NCBI RefSeq assembly: GCF_900186505.1
Contig: NZ_LT891969.1
Span: forward strand, 470,853 to 534,852
Origin: Enorma phocaeensis
GTDB taxonomy: Bacteria > Actinomycetota > Coriobacteriia > Coriobacteriales > Coriobacteriaceae
Length of the DNA: 64,000 nt
Direction: 5' to 3'
Shown piece by piece: positions 7,774 through 15,472 of the stretch. The notes below the pieces were generated by a model. That model was not told the DNA's origin and did not search any database. It saw nothing but the letters and a program-made list of their open reading frames with translations. The translations under genes were made by a program, and so were the position numbers. The first letter of the stretch is position 1. Each line of letters starts with the position of its first letter.

Positions 7774-8599
7774 CGACGCCCGCCGCATCGAAGGCAACGG
7801 CCCATGGCCTCATACCATGCGCCTCCAGCGATTCCTAGCGCGCGCCGGCGTGGCGAGCAGGCGGGGCTCGGAGAACCTGATGACTGCCGGGCGCGTAAGC
7901 GTCAACGGCGTGGTCGCCTGCGAGCTCGGTACCAAGATCGATGTCGACCGCGACGTAGTCGAGGTCGATGGGATGCGCGTGAGCTGGCCTGCTGAAGCCG
8001 TCTACCTCATGCTCCACAAGCCTTCGGGGTACCTGACCACCATGAGCGATCCTCAGGGTAGGCCGACGGTTGCCGAGCTCGTGCCCTGCGATCGCTATCC
8101 AGGGCTCTTCCCGGTTGGCAGGCTGGATATGGATACCACGGGCCTGCTCCTCTTCACGACCGATGGCGATCTGGGACAGGCGCTCCTGCATCCTTCACGC
8201 CATGTCGAGAAGACCTACCTCGCATTGGTTGATGGCTCAATGAGCGATCGGGAGCTCGAGCCCCTTAGGAAAGGGATCGTACTCGACGACGGACCCTGCC
8301 AGCCCGCACGATGCTCGCTTCTCGAGACGGTTCCGCCAGATGCCGGCTGCTCGTTCAAACGCGTGCGAGGCACCTCGCTGGTCGAGATCGACATCCATGA
8401 GGGTCGCAAGAACCAGGTGAAGCGCATGCTCGGCGCCGTCCACCATCCGGTTCTAGAGCTCCACCGCCCTGCGTTCGGTCCGCTTCGCCTCAACGGGCTT
8501 GCTAGCGGGTCATGGCGGGAGCTCGAGAGGGCCGAGCTGGATGCCCTGCGTGAATGCTCATGTACGGTAAAGAAGCAAGCAACCGAAAACAATAGATAG
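7766..8599 (+). CDS. rluB: ribosomal large-subunit pseudouridine synthase, RluB/RsuA family
   Basis: It converts a uridine of rRNA to pseudouridine. From ATG 7766 (GAGG six bases upstream, overlapping the scpB stop) the protein is 277 residues. An S4 RNA-binding domain occupies about 18-65 (MRLQRFLARAGVASRR). The catalytic motif GRLDMDTTGLL has Asp121, and the C-terminal KNQVKRML block is present. scpA-scpB-rluB is a widespread order. The last 15 residues (ECSCTVKKQATENNR) run into AT-rich foreign sequence, so the native C-terminus may have been replaced by the insertion that follows. Confidence 0.9.
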   Translation: MTDDARRIEGNGPWPHTMRLQRFLARAGVASRRGSENLMTAGRVSVNGVVACELGTKIDVDRDVVEVDGMRVSWPAEAVYLMLHKPSGYLTTMSDPQGRPTVAELVPCDRYPGLFPVGRLDMDTTGLLLFTTDGDLGQALLHPSRHVEKTYLALVDGSMSDRELEPLRKGIVLDDGPCQPARCSLLETVPPDAGCSFKRVRGTSLVEIDIHEGRKNQVKRMLGAVHHPVLELHRPAFGPLRLNGLASGSWRELERAELDALRECSCTVKKQATENNR

Positions 8600-8892
8600 A
8601 CCGCCAGCACTACACTATTCCGAACCAAAGACCAAAAGATAAGCATTTTGAGAAAATCTAAACTTTTGGATTTTCCTACAATGCCGACTACGGCGGAATC
8701 CCTCCCACTCCTTATATATTTCTTTCTGTATACATTGAATTTGTATTTAGTAAAATGCAGACAACACCACGGATCGGCTTTTGGCTGGACAATTCCAACC
8801 AAACACCGCAGCAGACAGTAGAAACCATTCTGAACGTTAGGAAGCCGGTATGATTGTTACATATAAGGGGAAGAAAAATTTCTTTTAGATAC

Positions 8893-8921
8893 TTGTTTTC
8901 CTAAAACTGATGTGATATAAT
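8893..8921 (+). promoter_or_regulatory. promoter of the tet(W) leader and gene
   Basis: TTGTTT (8893-8898) and a perfect TATAAT (8916-8921) are spaced by 17 bases. Transcription would begin near 8928 and include the leader peptide and attenuator. Its AT-rich, consensus-like makeup differs from the host promoters elsewhere in the window. Confidence 0.8.
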
Positions 8922-8952
8922 AATTCAAACCCCCAGAAAAGGAGTAAAAAAT

Positions 8953-8976
8953 ATGCGGCAAGGTATTCTTAAATAA
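8953..8976 (+). CDS. tet(W) leader peptide MRQGILK
   Basis: An eight-codon frame (seven residues plus TAA) lies between the promoter and tet(W), preceded by AAAGGAG. The same ending is remembered from the leader upstream of tet(M)-type ribosomal-protection genes. Its last codons are one arm of an inverted repeat with 9049-9059. Ribosome stalling here under tetracycline would alter folding of the downstream leader and permit readthrough. The mechanism is known for tet(M); transfer to this gene is inference. Confidence 0.7.
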   Translation: MRQGILK

Positions 8977-9059
8977 AACTATAATCAAATAGTGGGAACA
9001 AAGGATTATGATAGTCCCTTTTGTAGGGGCTTAGTTTTTTGTACCCAATTTAAGAATAC
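8963..9059 (+). promoter_or_regulatory. leader-peptide anti-terminator pairing
   Basis: GTATTCTTAAA (8963-8973, the end of the leader peptide frame) is perfectly complementary to TTTAAGAATAC (9049-9059). A ribosome occupying the peptide codons would mask the first arm, coupling translation of the leader to the folding of the leader RNA ahead of tet(W). Confidence 0.65.
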
Positions 9060-9146
9060 TTTTGCCTTATCAATTTTGACATATCCCCAAAAACAGCACT
9101 CACAAACAGGTGTATGCTGTATATGCGTATGTCCGCAAATTATCAT

Positions 9147-9183
9147 CCCCAGCGGTAAAAGTATTTTACTGCTGGGGATTTTT
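9147..9183 (+). terminator. attenuator hairpin upstream of tet(W)
   Basis: CCCCAGCGGTAAAA (9147-9160) pairs with TTTTACTGCTGGGG (9164-9177) through 14 pairs including one G-U, with a three-base loop, and is followed by ATTTTT. It lies 35 bases before the tet(W) start, after the leader peptide. It is a typical rho-independent terminator serving as an attenuator. Confidence 0.8.
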
Positions 9184-9217
9184 ATGCCCTTCGGGGCAGT
9201 AAAGGGAGGACAATCAC

Positions 9218-11137
9218 ATGAAAATAATCAATATTGGAATTCTTGCCCATGTAGACGCTGGAAAGACGACCTTGACGGAGAGCCTGCTATATGCCAGCGG
9301 AGCCATTTCAGAACCGGGGAGCGTCGAAAAAGGGACAACGAGGACGGACACCATGTTTTTGGAGCGGCAGCGTGGGATTACCATTCAAGCGGCAGTCACT
9401 TCCTTCCAGTGGCACAGATGTAAAGTCAACATTGTGGATACGCCCGGCCACATGGATTTTTTGGCGGAGGTGTACCGCTCTTTGGCTGTTTTAGATGGGG
9501 CCATCTTGGTGATCTCCGCTAAAGATGGCGTGCAGGCCCAGACCCGTATTCTGTTCCATGCCCTGCGGAAAATGAACATTCCCACCGTTATCTTTATCAA
9601 CAAGATCGACCAGGCTGGCGTTGATTTGCAGAGCGTGGTTCAGTCTGTTCGGGATAAGCTCTCCGCCGATATTATCATCAAGCAGACGGTGTCGCTGTCC
9701 CCGGAAATAGTCCTGGAGGAAAATACCGACATAGAAGCATGGGATGCGGTCATCGAAAATAACGATAAATTATTGGAAAAGTATATCGCAGGAGAACCAA
9801 TCAGCCGGGAAAAACTTGTGCGGGAGGAACAGCGGCGGGTTCAAGACGCCTCCCTGTTCCCGGTCTATTATGGCAGCGCCAAAAAGGGCCTTGGCATTCA
9901 ACCGTTGATGGATGCGGTGACAGGGCTGTTCCAACCGATTGGGGAACAGGGGAGCGCCGCCCTATGCGGCAGCGTTTTCAAGGTGGAGTATACAGATTGC
10001 GGCCAGCGGCGTGTCTATCTACGGCTATACAGCGGAACGCTGCGCCTGCGGGATACGGTGGCCCTGGCCGGGAGAGAAAAGCTGAAAATCACAGAGATGC
10101 GTATTCCATCCAAAGGGGAAATTGTTCGGACAGACACCGCTTATCCGGGTGAAATTGTTATCCTTCCCAGCGACAGCGTGAGGTTAAACGATGTATTAGG
10201 GGACCCAACCCGGCTCCCTCGTAAAAGGTGGCGTGAGGACCCCCTCCCCATGCTGCGGACGTCGATTGCGCCGAAAACGGCAGCGCAAAGAGAACGGCTG
10301 CTGGACGCTCTTACGCAACTTGCGGATACTGACCCGCTTTTGCGCTGCGAGGTGGATTCCATCACCCATGAGATCATTCTTTCTTTTTTGGGCCGGGTGC
10401 AGTTGGAGGTTGTTTCCGCTTTGCTGTCGGAAAAATACAAGCTTGAAACAGTGGTAAAGGAACCCACCGTCATTTATATGGAGCGGCCGCTCAAAGCAGC
10501 CAGCCACACCATCCATATCGAGGTGCCGCCCAACCCGTTTTGGGCATCCATCGGACTGTCTGTTACACCACTCCCGCTTGGCTCCGGTGTACAATACGAG
10601 AGCCGGGTTTCGCTGGGATACTTGAACCAGAGTTTTCAAAACGCTGTCAGGGATGGTATCCGTTACGGGCTGGAGCAGGGCTTGTTCGGCTGGAACGTAA
10701 CGGACTGTAAGATTTGCTTTGAATACGGGCTTTATTACAGTCCGGTCAGCACGCCGGCGGACTTCCGCTCATTGGCCCCGATTGTATTGGAACAGGCATT
10801 GAAGGAATCAGGGACGCAACTGCTGGAACCTTATCTCTCCTTCACCCTCTATGCGCCCCGGGAATATCTTTCCAGGGCTTATCATGATGCACCGAAATAC
10901 TGTGCCACCATCGAAACGGTCCAGGTAAAAAAGGATGAAGTTGTCTTTACTGGCGAGATTCCCGCCCGCTGTATACAGGCATACCGTACTGATCTGGCCT
11001 TTTACACCAACGGGCAGAGCGTATGCCTTACAGAACTGAAAGGGTATCAGGCCGCTGTCGGCAAGCCAGTCATCCAGCCCCGCCGTCCAAACAGCCGCCT
11101 GGACAAGGTGCGCTATATGTTTCAGAAGATAATGTAA
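9218..11137 (+). CDS. tet(W): tetracycline resistance ribosomal protection protein Tet(W)
   Basis: An EF-G-like GTPase that removes tetracycline from the ribosome. All 639 residues, the expected length, are present and intact. The G1 motif is AHVDAGKT (10-17), G3 is DTPGHMDF and G4 is NKID; domains III-V follow, with the C-terminal RYMFQKIM. The sequence matches what I recall of Tet(W) rather than Tet(M) or Tet(O). GGGAGGA lies nine bases before ATG 9218. It is controlled by a leader peptide plus attenuator. Base composition differs from the chromosome, consistent with recent acquisition. Subtype should be confirmed by alignment. Confidence 0.96.
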   Translation: MKIINIGILAHVDAGKTTLTESLLYASGAISEPGSVEKGTTRTDTMFLERQRGITIQAAVTSFQWHRCKVNIVDTPGHMDFLAEVYRSLAVLDGAILVISAKDGVQAQTRILFHALRKMNIPTVIFINKIDQAGVDLQSVVQSVRDKLSADIIIKQTVSLSPEIVLEENTDIEAWDAVIENNDKLLEKYIAGEPISREKLVREEQRRVQDASLFPVYYGSAKKGLGIQPLMDAVTGLFQPIGEQGSAALCGSVFKVEYTDCGQRRVYLRLYSGTLRLRDTVALAGREKLKITEMRIPSKGEIVRTDTAYPGEIVILPSDSVRLNDVLGDPTRLPRKRWREDPLPMLRTSIAPKTAAQRERLLDALTQLADTDPLLRCEVDSITHEIILSFLGRVQLEVVSALLSEKYKLETVVKEPTVIYMERPLKAASHTIHIEVPPNPFWASIGLSVTPLPLGSGVQYESRVSLGYLNQSFQNAVRDGIRYGLEQGLFGWNVTDCKICFEYGLYYSPVSTPADFRSLAPIVLEQALKESGTQLLEPYLSFTLYAPREYLSRAYHDAPKYCATIETVQVKKDEVVFTGEIPARCIQAYRTDLAFYTNGQSVCLTELKGYQAAVGKPVIQPRRPNSRLDKVRYMFQKIM

Positions 11138-11218
11138 CGTCTTGCGCAATGCAAGCGTTCATTGCTGGCTATTGCGAAATATCATTGATAAAATCAGTAT
11201 CAGAGAGGAGAAACTATT

Positions 11219-11278
11219 TTGAACCAGGAACAGACGAATATTACAACAGGAAAGCAAATACGTCATCTGCGAACATGA
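11219..11278 (+). pseudogene. truncated start of an unknown gene after tet(W)
   Basis: TTG 11219 is preceded by AGAGGAG at good spacing and encodes LNQEQTNITTGKQIRHLRT before a TGA at 11276. This looks like an N-terminus cut at a recombination junction, because recombinase sequence starts in another frame at the same point. The family is not recognised. Confidence 0.35.
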
Positions 11279-11600
11279 GGACAATGTGAACGGCAAAATC
11301 AGCGACGAGCGTTTCATGGAATTGTCGGCAGACTACGAGCAGGAGCAGCGGGAACTGAAAGACCGCGCCGCCGCTTTGCAGGCCGAACTGGACAAGTCGC
11401 AGGCCGCCACCGTCAACGCGGAAAAGTTTATGGGGATTGTCCGAAAGCACCTTGCCTTTGAGGAACTTACCCCCACCCTCTTGCGGGAAATGATTGAAAA
11501 AAACGTTGTGCATGAGTGCAGCTATGACGAGAACGGCACCCGCAGGCAGGACATTGAGATTTATTACAGCTTTGTCGGCAAGATTGATTTGCCGGAATAA
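11277..11600 (+). pseudogene. C-terminal fragment of a large serine recombinase
   Basis: About 107 residues survive: EDNVNGKISDERFMELSADYE, a charged coiled-coil stretch, and an end IEIYYSFVGKIDLPE. This is the C-terminal zone (DUF4368-type) of Tn4451/TnpX-like serine recombinases from Firmicutes elements. The catalytic resolvase domain and zinc-ribbon region are missing, so it cannot be active. The GTG at 11286 lacks a ribosome site, and the frame is open back to 11223. It marks the tet(W) block as a remnant of a serine-recombinase transposon or ICE. Confidence 0.72.
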
Positions 11601-11657
11601 CCGCCCGACCTATCCGACACAATGGCCAAGTGCCGGATAGGAACGGCAAAATTTTTT
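11588..11657 (+). terminator. terminator at the end of the recombinase remnant
   Basis: The outer stem TTTGCCG (11588-11594) / CGGCAAA (11644-11650) encloses an inner stem CCTATCCGACAC (11609-11620) / GTGCCGGATAGG (11630-11641) with one mismatch. Six T follow at 11652-11657. The outer arm overlaps the recombinase stop. Confidence 0.65.
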
Positions 11658-11778
11658 ACACTTCTATTACTTCTTTATCACACATTAGTAAAGCGATAGG
11701 GGATCCAATCAACGAGCACGCCCGACAGGGCGGCCCGGATCATCAAGATGCCCGCGCAACCAAGGAAGGAACGCGCTC

Positions 11779-12459
11779 ATGATCATAGCCATCGACGGCC
11801 CTGCGGGGTCCGGTAAATCGACCATCGCTCGCGAGGTCGCCCGACGCTTCGGGTTCCAGAAGCTCGACACGGGCGCCATGTACCGCGCGGTTGCGTATAC
11901 GGCGGCAGCGCGCCATATCGACCTCGACGACGAGCCGGCGGTGACCGATCTCGCGCGCCATATCGTCATCACGGTCTCCGCCGCTCCCGAGGATGGCCAG
12001 CGCATCGCCGTCGACGGAGAGGATGTCACCCGCGAGATCCGCACGCCGGCTGTCGATGCGACGGTATCCAAGGTCTCGGCCTACCCGGGCGTGCGCAAGG
12101 CGCTCCTTTCCCATCAGCGCGCCGCTGCCGACGACCATGATGTCGTCGCCGAAGGTCGAGACATCGGCACGGTGGTGTTCCCCGAAGCCCAGATCAAGGT
12201 GTTTCTCACCGCGGACCCCCGTGAACGAGCCCGGCGCCGCGTGGCCCAGCGCCATGAAGGCGAGGACATCTCCGCAGATGCACTCGAAGACGAGGTCCAA
12301 CGAACGCTCGAGGCCCTCGAGCGCCGCGACGAGCTCGATTCATCTCGCGATGTCGCCCCGCTCTCCGCTGCTCCAGACGCCGTCGTCATCGATAGCACCG
12401 CATACACCATCGACGAGGTGGTCCAGAAGATCGCCTGCCTCATCGACGGGAGGAGATAG
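11779..12459 (+). CDS. cmk: cytidylate kinase
   Basis: It phosphorylates CMP and dCMP to the diphosphates. The 226 residues match the family length. P-loop GPAGSGKST is at about 6-14, the LDTGAMYRAVAY nucleotide-binding block near 31, and EGRDIGTVVFPEA plus TADPRERARRR (CMP-binding and lid) lie further on. AAGGAAGGAA precedes the ATG. It heads the long rightward train up to coaBC and is the first host gene after the tet(W) block, so the insertion may have separated it from its original promoter. Confidence 0.95.
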   Translation: MIIAIDGPAGSGKSTIAREVARRFGFQKLDTGAMYRAVAYTAAARHIDLDDEPAVTDLARHIVITVSAAPEDGQRIAVDGEDVTREIRTPAVDATVSKVSAYPGVRKALLSHQRAAADDHDVVAEGRDIGTVVFPEAQIKVFLTADPRERARRRVAQRHEGEDISADALEDEVQRTLEALERRDELDSSRDVAPLSAAPDAVVIDSTAYTIDEVVQKIACLIDGRR

Positions 12460-12460
12460 G

Positions 12461-13186
12461 ATGAAGCTCTTCAAATACGGTACGGAGGACTACTACGACA
12501 ACGCGATGCGCGACTATCCCGTCGCCCTGCGCATCTTCTACTACGTGGTGATCGCCATACTCTTCGCGTTCAGCAAGCTCATGTGGCGTTGGAACGTTGA
12601 GAACGCCGAGCAGCTCATCGCTCGGGGTAAAACCGGCTCGGTCATCATCTGCAACCATACCTCCATGGCTGAGGTCGTAGCCCTGGTCACGCACATCGTG
12701 CGCACCGGACGGCGCGTGCGCCCCATCATGAAATCGGAGTTCAACAAGAACCCCATCATCAAATGGTTCTTCGCTCGCGTGGGCGGCATCCCGGTTGACC
12801 GTGGCACCGCCGACATGAAGGCGCTGCGCCGCGCCCAGCATGCCCTCCAACGCGGCGAGGACGTCCTCATCTACCCAGAGGGCACGCGTATCCGCACTGA
12901 CGACCAGCCGGTCGTGGTGCATGGCGGCTTCGCGCTCATGGCTCAGATGGCCAAAGCCGAGATCGCTCCCATGGCGGTCTGCGGTTTTCGCGACATCACG
13001 CCTGCCGGCAAGCACCTCATGCGTCCCATGAAGACCTGGATGCGCGCGGGCGAGCGCCTTTCGCTCGATGATGCTCCCGAAGGCATGTCCCGTCGCGACC
13101 GGACCCAGTGGTTCGAGGACGAGGCCATCCGTCGTATGTACGCCGTGCGCGACGAGCTTCGCGTCGAGCATCCTGGGAGAAGGTGA
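12461..13186 (+). CDS. 1-acyl-sn-glycerol-3-phosphate acyltransferase (PlsC-like)
   Basis: It acylates lysophosphatidate to phosphatidate at the membrane. ATG 12461 follows GGGAGGAGA and begins one base after the cmk stop, giving 241 residues with one N-terminal membrane helix (about 21-40). Motif I reads NHTSMAE, so the usual HX4D is HX4E here. Motif III is present as YPEGTR. A partner in the same pathway, plsY, lies 4 kb downstream in the same train, supporting phospholipid synthesis. The Glu substitution is known in some family members, so activity is not excluded. Confidence 0.88.
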   Translation: MKLFKYGTEDYYDNAMRDYPVALRIFYYVVIAILFAFSKLMWRWNVENAEQLIARGKTGSVIICNHTSMAEVVALVTHIVRTGRRVRPIMKSEFNKNPIIKWFFARVGGIPVDRGTADMKALRRAQHALQRGEDVLIYPEGTRIRTDDQPVVVHGGFALMAQMAKAEIAPMAVCGFRDITPAGKHLMRPMKTWMRAGERLSLDDAPEGMSRRDRTQWFEDEAIRRMYAVRDELRVEHPGRR

Positions 13187-13191
13187 TGCGC

Positions 13192-14037
13192 ATGCCAATG
13201 GATGTCGTCATCGCCGAGCACGCAGGCGCTTGCTACGGGGTCGAACGCGCGCTCAAGCTCGCCGCTTCCACCGCCCGGGAGACAACGGGCCCCGTGCATA
13301 CGCTCGGCCCGCTCATCCATAACCCGCTTGTTGTCGACGAGCTCACTCAAGCAGGTGTCGAGCTTGCCGAGAGCCTCGAGGATGTCGCCTCAGGAGCCCT
13401 CATCGTGCGTACGCACGGCGTGGTTCCCCAGGTTATCGAAGACGCTCGCGGACGCGGCCTCAACGTCGTGGATGCGACCTGCCCATATGTGAAAAAGGTC
13501 CACCATGCCGCTGCCCGCCTCATCCAGGAGGGCTATCAGCTCATCGTGGTCGGCGAGGCTGGCCACCCCGAGGTCGAGGGCATCCTCGGCCATGCCGGGG
13601 GAGAGGCTTGGGTTGTAGGCGAGCCGTCCGATCTCGACCAGATCGAGGTTGCCAAGCGAGTGGGCGTGGTGGTGCAGACCACCCAGACAGCCGATCGCCT
13701 CGCCGCGATCGTTGCCGCGCTTTCGACGCGCGTGCAGGAGCTCAAGGTCGTGAACACGATCTGCGAGGCGACGAGCGAGCGTCAGCGTGCTGCGGCCGAG
13801 CTTGCCGAGCGCGCCGGCTGCATCATCGTCATCGGGGGGAAGAACTCGGGCAACACTCGGCGCTTGGCAGAGATCTGCCGTGCGCGCTGCTCCAACACAC
13901 ATCATATCGAGGACGCGAACGAAATCGACGCTTCATGGTTCGGCAACGTCGAGCTCTGCGGCATCACCGCCGGGGCCTCAACACCCCAAAGCCACATCCA
14001 GCGCGCGCTCGACCGCATCGAGGAGCTGGGTGCATGA
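13192..14037 (+). CDS. ispH: 4-hydroxy-3-methylbut-2-enyl diphosphate reductase
   Basis: The last enzyme of the MEP isoprenoid pathway, an iron-sulfur protein producing IPP and DMAPP. The three cluster cysteines are in AGACYGVERAL, DATCPYVKKVH and NTICEATSERQ. Substrate-binding motifs GPLIHNP, RTHGV, GHPEVEG and SGNTRRL are present. GGGAGAAGG is eight bases before ATG 13192; ATG 13186, overlapping the previous stop, and ATG 13198 are alternatives. Length is about 281 residues, normal for the family. The last codon overlaps the next gene. Confidence 0.95.
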   Translation: MPMDVVIAEHAGACYGVERALKLAASTARETTGPVHTLGPLIHNPLVVDELTQAGVELAESLEDVASGALIVRTHGVVPQVIEDARGRGLNVVDATCPYVKKVHHAAARLIQEGYQLIVVGEAGHPEVEGILGHAGGEAWVVGEPSDLDQIEVAKRVGVVVQTTQTADRLAAIVAALSTRVQELKVVNTICEATSERQRAAAELAERAGCIIVIGGKNSGNTRRLAEICRARCSNTHHIEDANEIDASWFGNVELCGITAGASTPQSHIQRALDRIEELGA

Positions 14038-15449
14038 GCTCGGTTCAGCATGTGCCGCCCTATGCTCGCGAGCGAGCCGATTACGCAGCAACCCATGCGC
14101 CAGATGCTCAGATAGGCGCCCTTGTTGCAGCGGTTCGCGTCGATTCGCCGGCATTCGACGCGGGAATCGAAGCCGGTATGCGCGTCACGCACGTCAATGG
14201 CGAGGCCCTTGCGGACATGATCACCTGGCTATGGGAAGCATCCGATGACGAGGTGGAGCTCGTCGTCCGCGATCCTCGCGACGGGACAGACGCAACCTGC
14301 ACGCTCGAGCGCCTCCCTGGTGAGGACTGGGGCATCTCCTTCGATGGCGTCGTATTCGACGGGATGCGCACCTGCGTGAACGCCTGCACGTTCTGCTTCA
14401 TGCACATGCTGCCGCCACGCATGCGCCGGACGCTCTACATCCGCGATGACGACTATCGGCTGAGCTTCCTGCAGGGGAACTTCGTCACCCTCACCAATCT
14501 GAGCGACGACGATGTCGACCGCATCATCACGCACCGCTTGAGCCCTATGAACGTATCGCTCCATGCCGTCTCGCCCGAGGTGCGCAGGCGCCTTATGGGC
14601 CGCAACGCCCAGCGGGGCATGGAGGTGCTTGAACGCCTTATCGATGCCGGTATCGAGATCCACGCGCAGATCGTCTTGCTGCCCGGCGAGAACGACGGGG
14701 CGGAACTCGAGCGCACGCTCTCCTGGTGCGCCGAGCGTCCAGCCATCACGAGCCTGGGTATCGTCCCACTCGGCTATACGCGCTTCCAGAAGCGCTTCGC
14801 TGCGTCGTTTTCCGATGATACCGCAGCGGCAAAGGCCGTCATAGATCAGGTCCGACCCTACCAAGAACGCTTCCGGAGCGAGCGCGGGAGCACGACGGTG
14901 CAGCTGTCGGATGAGTTTTACCTCGACGCCCGCGTCGAGGTCCCGCCTGTTGAGCACTACGACGGCTATCCGCAGTACTACGACGGCATCGGTATGATCA
15001 GAAGCTATCTTGACGAGACGGACGTCCTTGTGGAGCGCGAGCGGGGCCGTCTCGACCATATCGCCCAGACCCTTCGCGATCGCTCGCTCTCCGTACTCGT
15101 CGTATCCGGTACGGCTGCTCGGGAGACGGTTTCCCGGCTCGTTTCCTTGGCGAACATCCCCGGGCGTGTCTGCGCTGTCGAGAACCGTTACTTCGGAGGG
15201 AACGTCGACGTCACCGGACTCATATGCGGATGCGATCTTCTAGAGCAGCTGCCCGCCGAGCTCCATGGGGTTATGCTCTTTGTGCCGGACGTCATGTTCA
15301 ACGCCGACGGGCTCACGCTGGACGGTTATCATCAAGATGAGCTCGAGGCCGAGCTTGTGGATCGTGGAGCCCGAGTCTTCATCGCGTCCACCATGCCCGA
15401 AGCGCTCATAGACGCCATCGAGCGTGGCCTCGCTGCATACAACGTATAG
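14034..15449 (+). CDS. PDZ/radical-SAM DUF512 protein
   Basis: The 471-residue protein has a PDZ-like N-terminal domain (about 20-90, VRVDSPAFDAGIEAGMRVTHVNGE). A radical-SAM-like core follows with CVNACTFC (CX3CX2C) and downstream MPPRMRRTLYIRDDDYRLSF, and a C-terminal DUF512 domain (VVSGTAARE and LICGCDLLEQL). The architecture is conserved in Firmicutes, Actinobacteria and cyanobacteria, often next to der, as here. No substrate is established that I know of. ATG 14034 overlaps the ispH stop, suggesting coupled translation. Confidence 0.88.
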   Translation: MSSVQHVPPYARERADYAATHAPDAQIGALVAAVRVDSPAFDAGIEAGMRVTHVNGEALADMITWLWEASDDEVELVVRDPRDGTDATCTLERLPGEDWGISFDGVVFDGMRTCVNACTFCFMHMLPPRMRRTLYIRDDDYRLSFLQGNFVTLTNLSDDDVDRIITHRLSPMNVSLHAVSPEVRRRLMGRNAQRGMEVLERLIDAGIEIHAQIVLLPGENDGAELERTLSWCAERPAITSLGIVPLGYTRFQKRFAASFSDDTAAAKAVIDQVRPYQERFRSERGSTTVQLSDEFYLDARVEVPPVEHYDGYPQYYDGIGMIRSYLDETDVLVERERGRLDHIAQTLRDRSLSVLVVSGTAARETVSRLVSLANIPGRVCAVENRYFGGNVDVTGLICGCDLLEQLPAELHGVMLFVPDVMFNADGLTLDGYHQDELEAELVDRGARVFIASTMPEALIDAIERGLAAYNV

Positions 15450-15472
15450 TCCTTACAGCTCAAGGAGCGCAT

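Larger units (their letters stand above)
8600..11700. mobile_element. remnant of a tet(W)-carrying element inserted between rluB and cmk
   Basis: The block is visibly poorer in GC than both flanks and uses a Firmicutes-like base composition. It holds a leader peptide and attenuator, tet(W), a truncated start of one gene and the C-terminal remnant of a large serine recombinase with its terminator. No complete integrase remains, so it looks immobile on its own. 8600-8890 contains no supportable gene; an in-frame stretch ending at 8853 (IGFWLDNSNQTPQQTVETIL) might be the tail of a P-loop kinase-like protein, but this is weak. Exact junctions were not resolved; they lie near 8555-8640 and 11660-11720. 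Confidence 0.65.

Noticed and set aside
8215..8802. 195-codon leftward frame across the rluB end
   Set aside because: It spans the insertion boundary and half is a shadow of rluB.
8755..8853. 33-codon frame ahead of tet(W) resembling a kinase tail
   Set aside because: Too short and no start signal; noted only as a possible remnant in the element entry.
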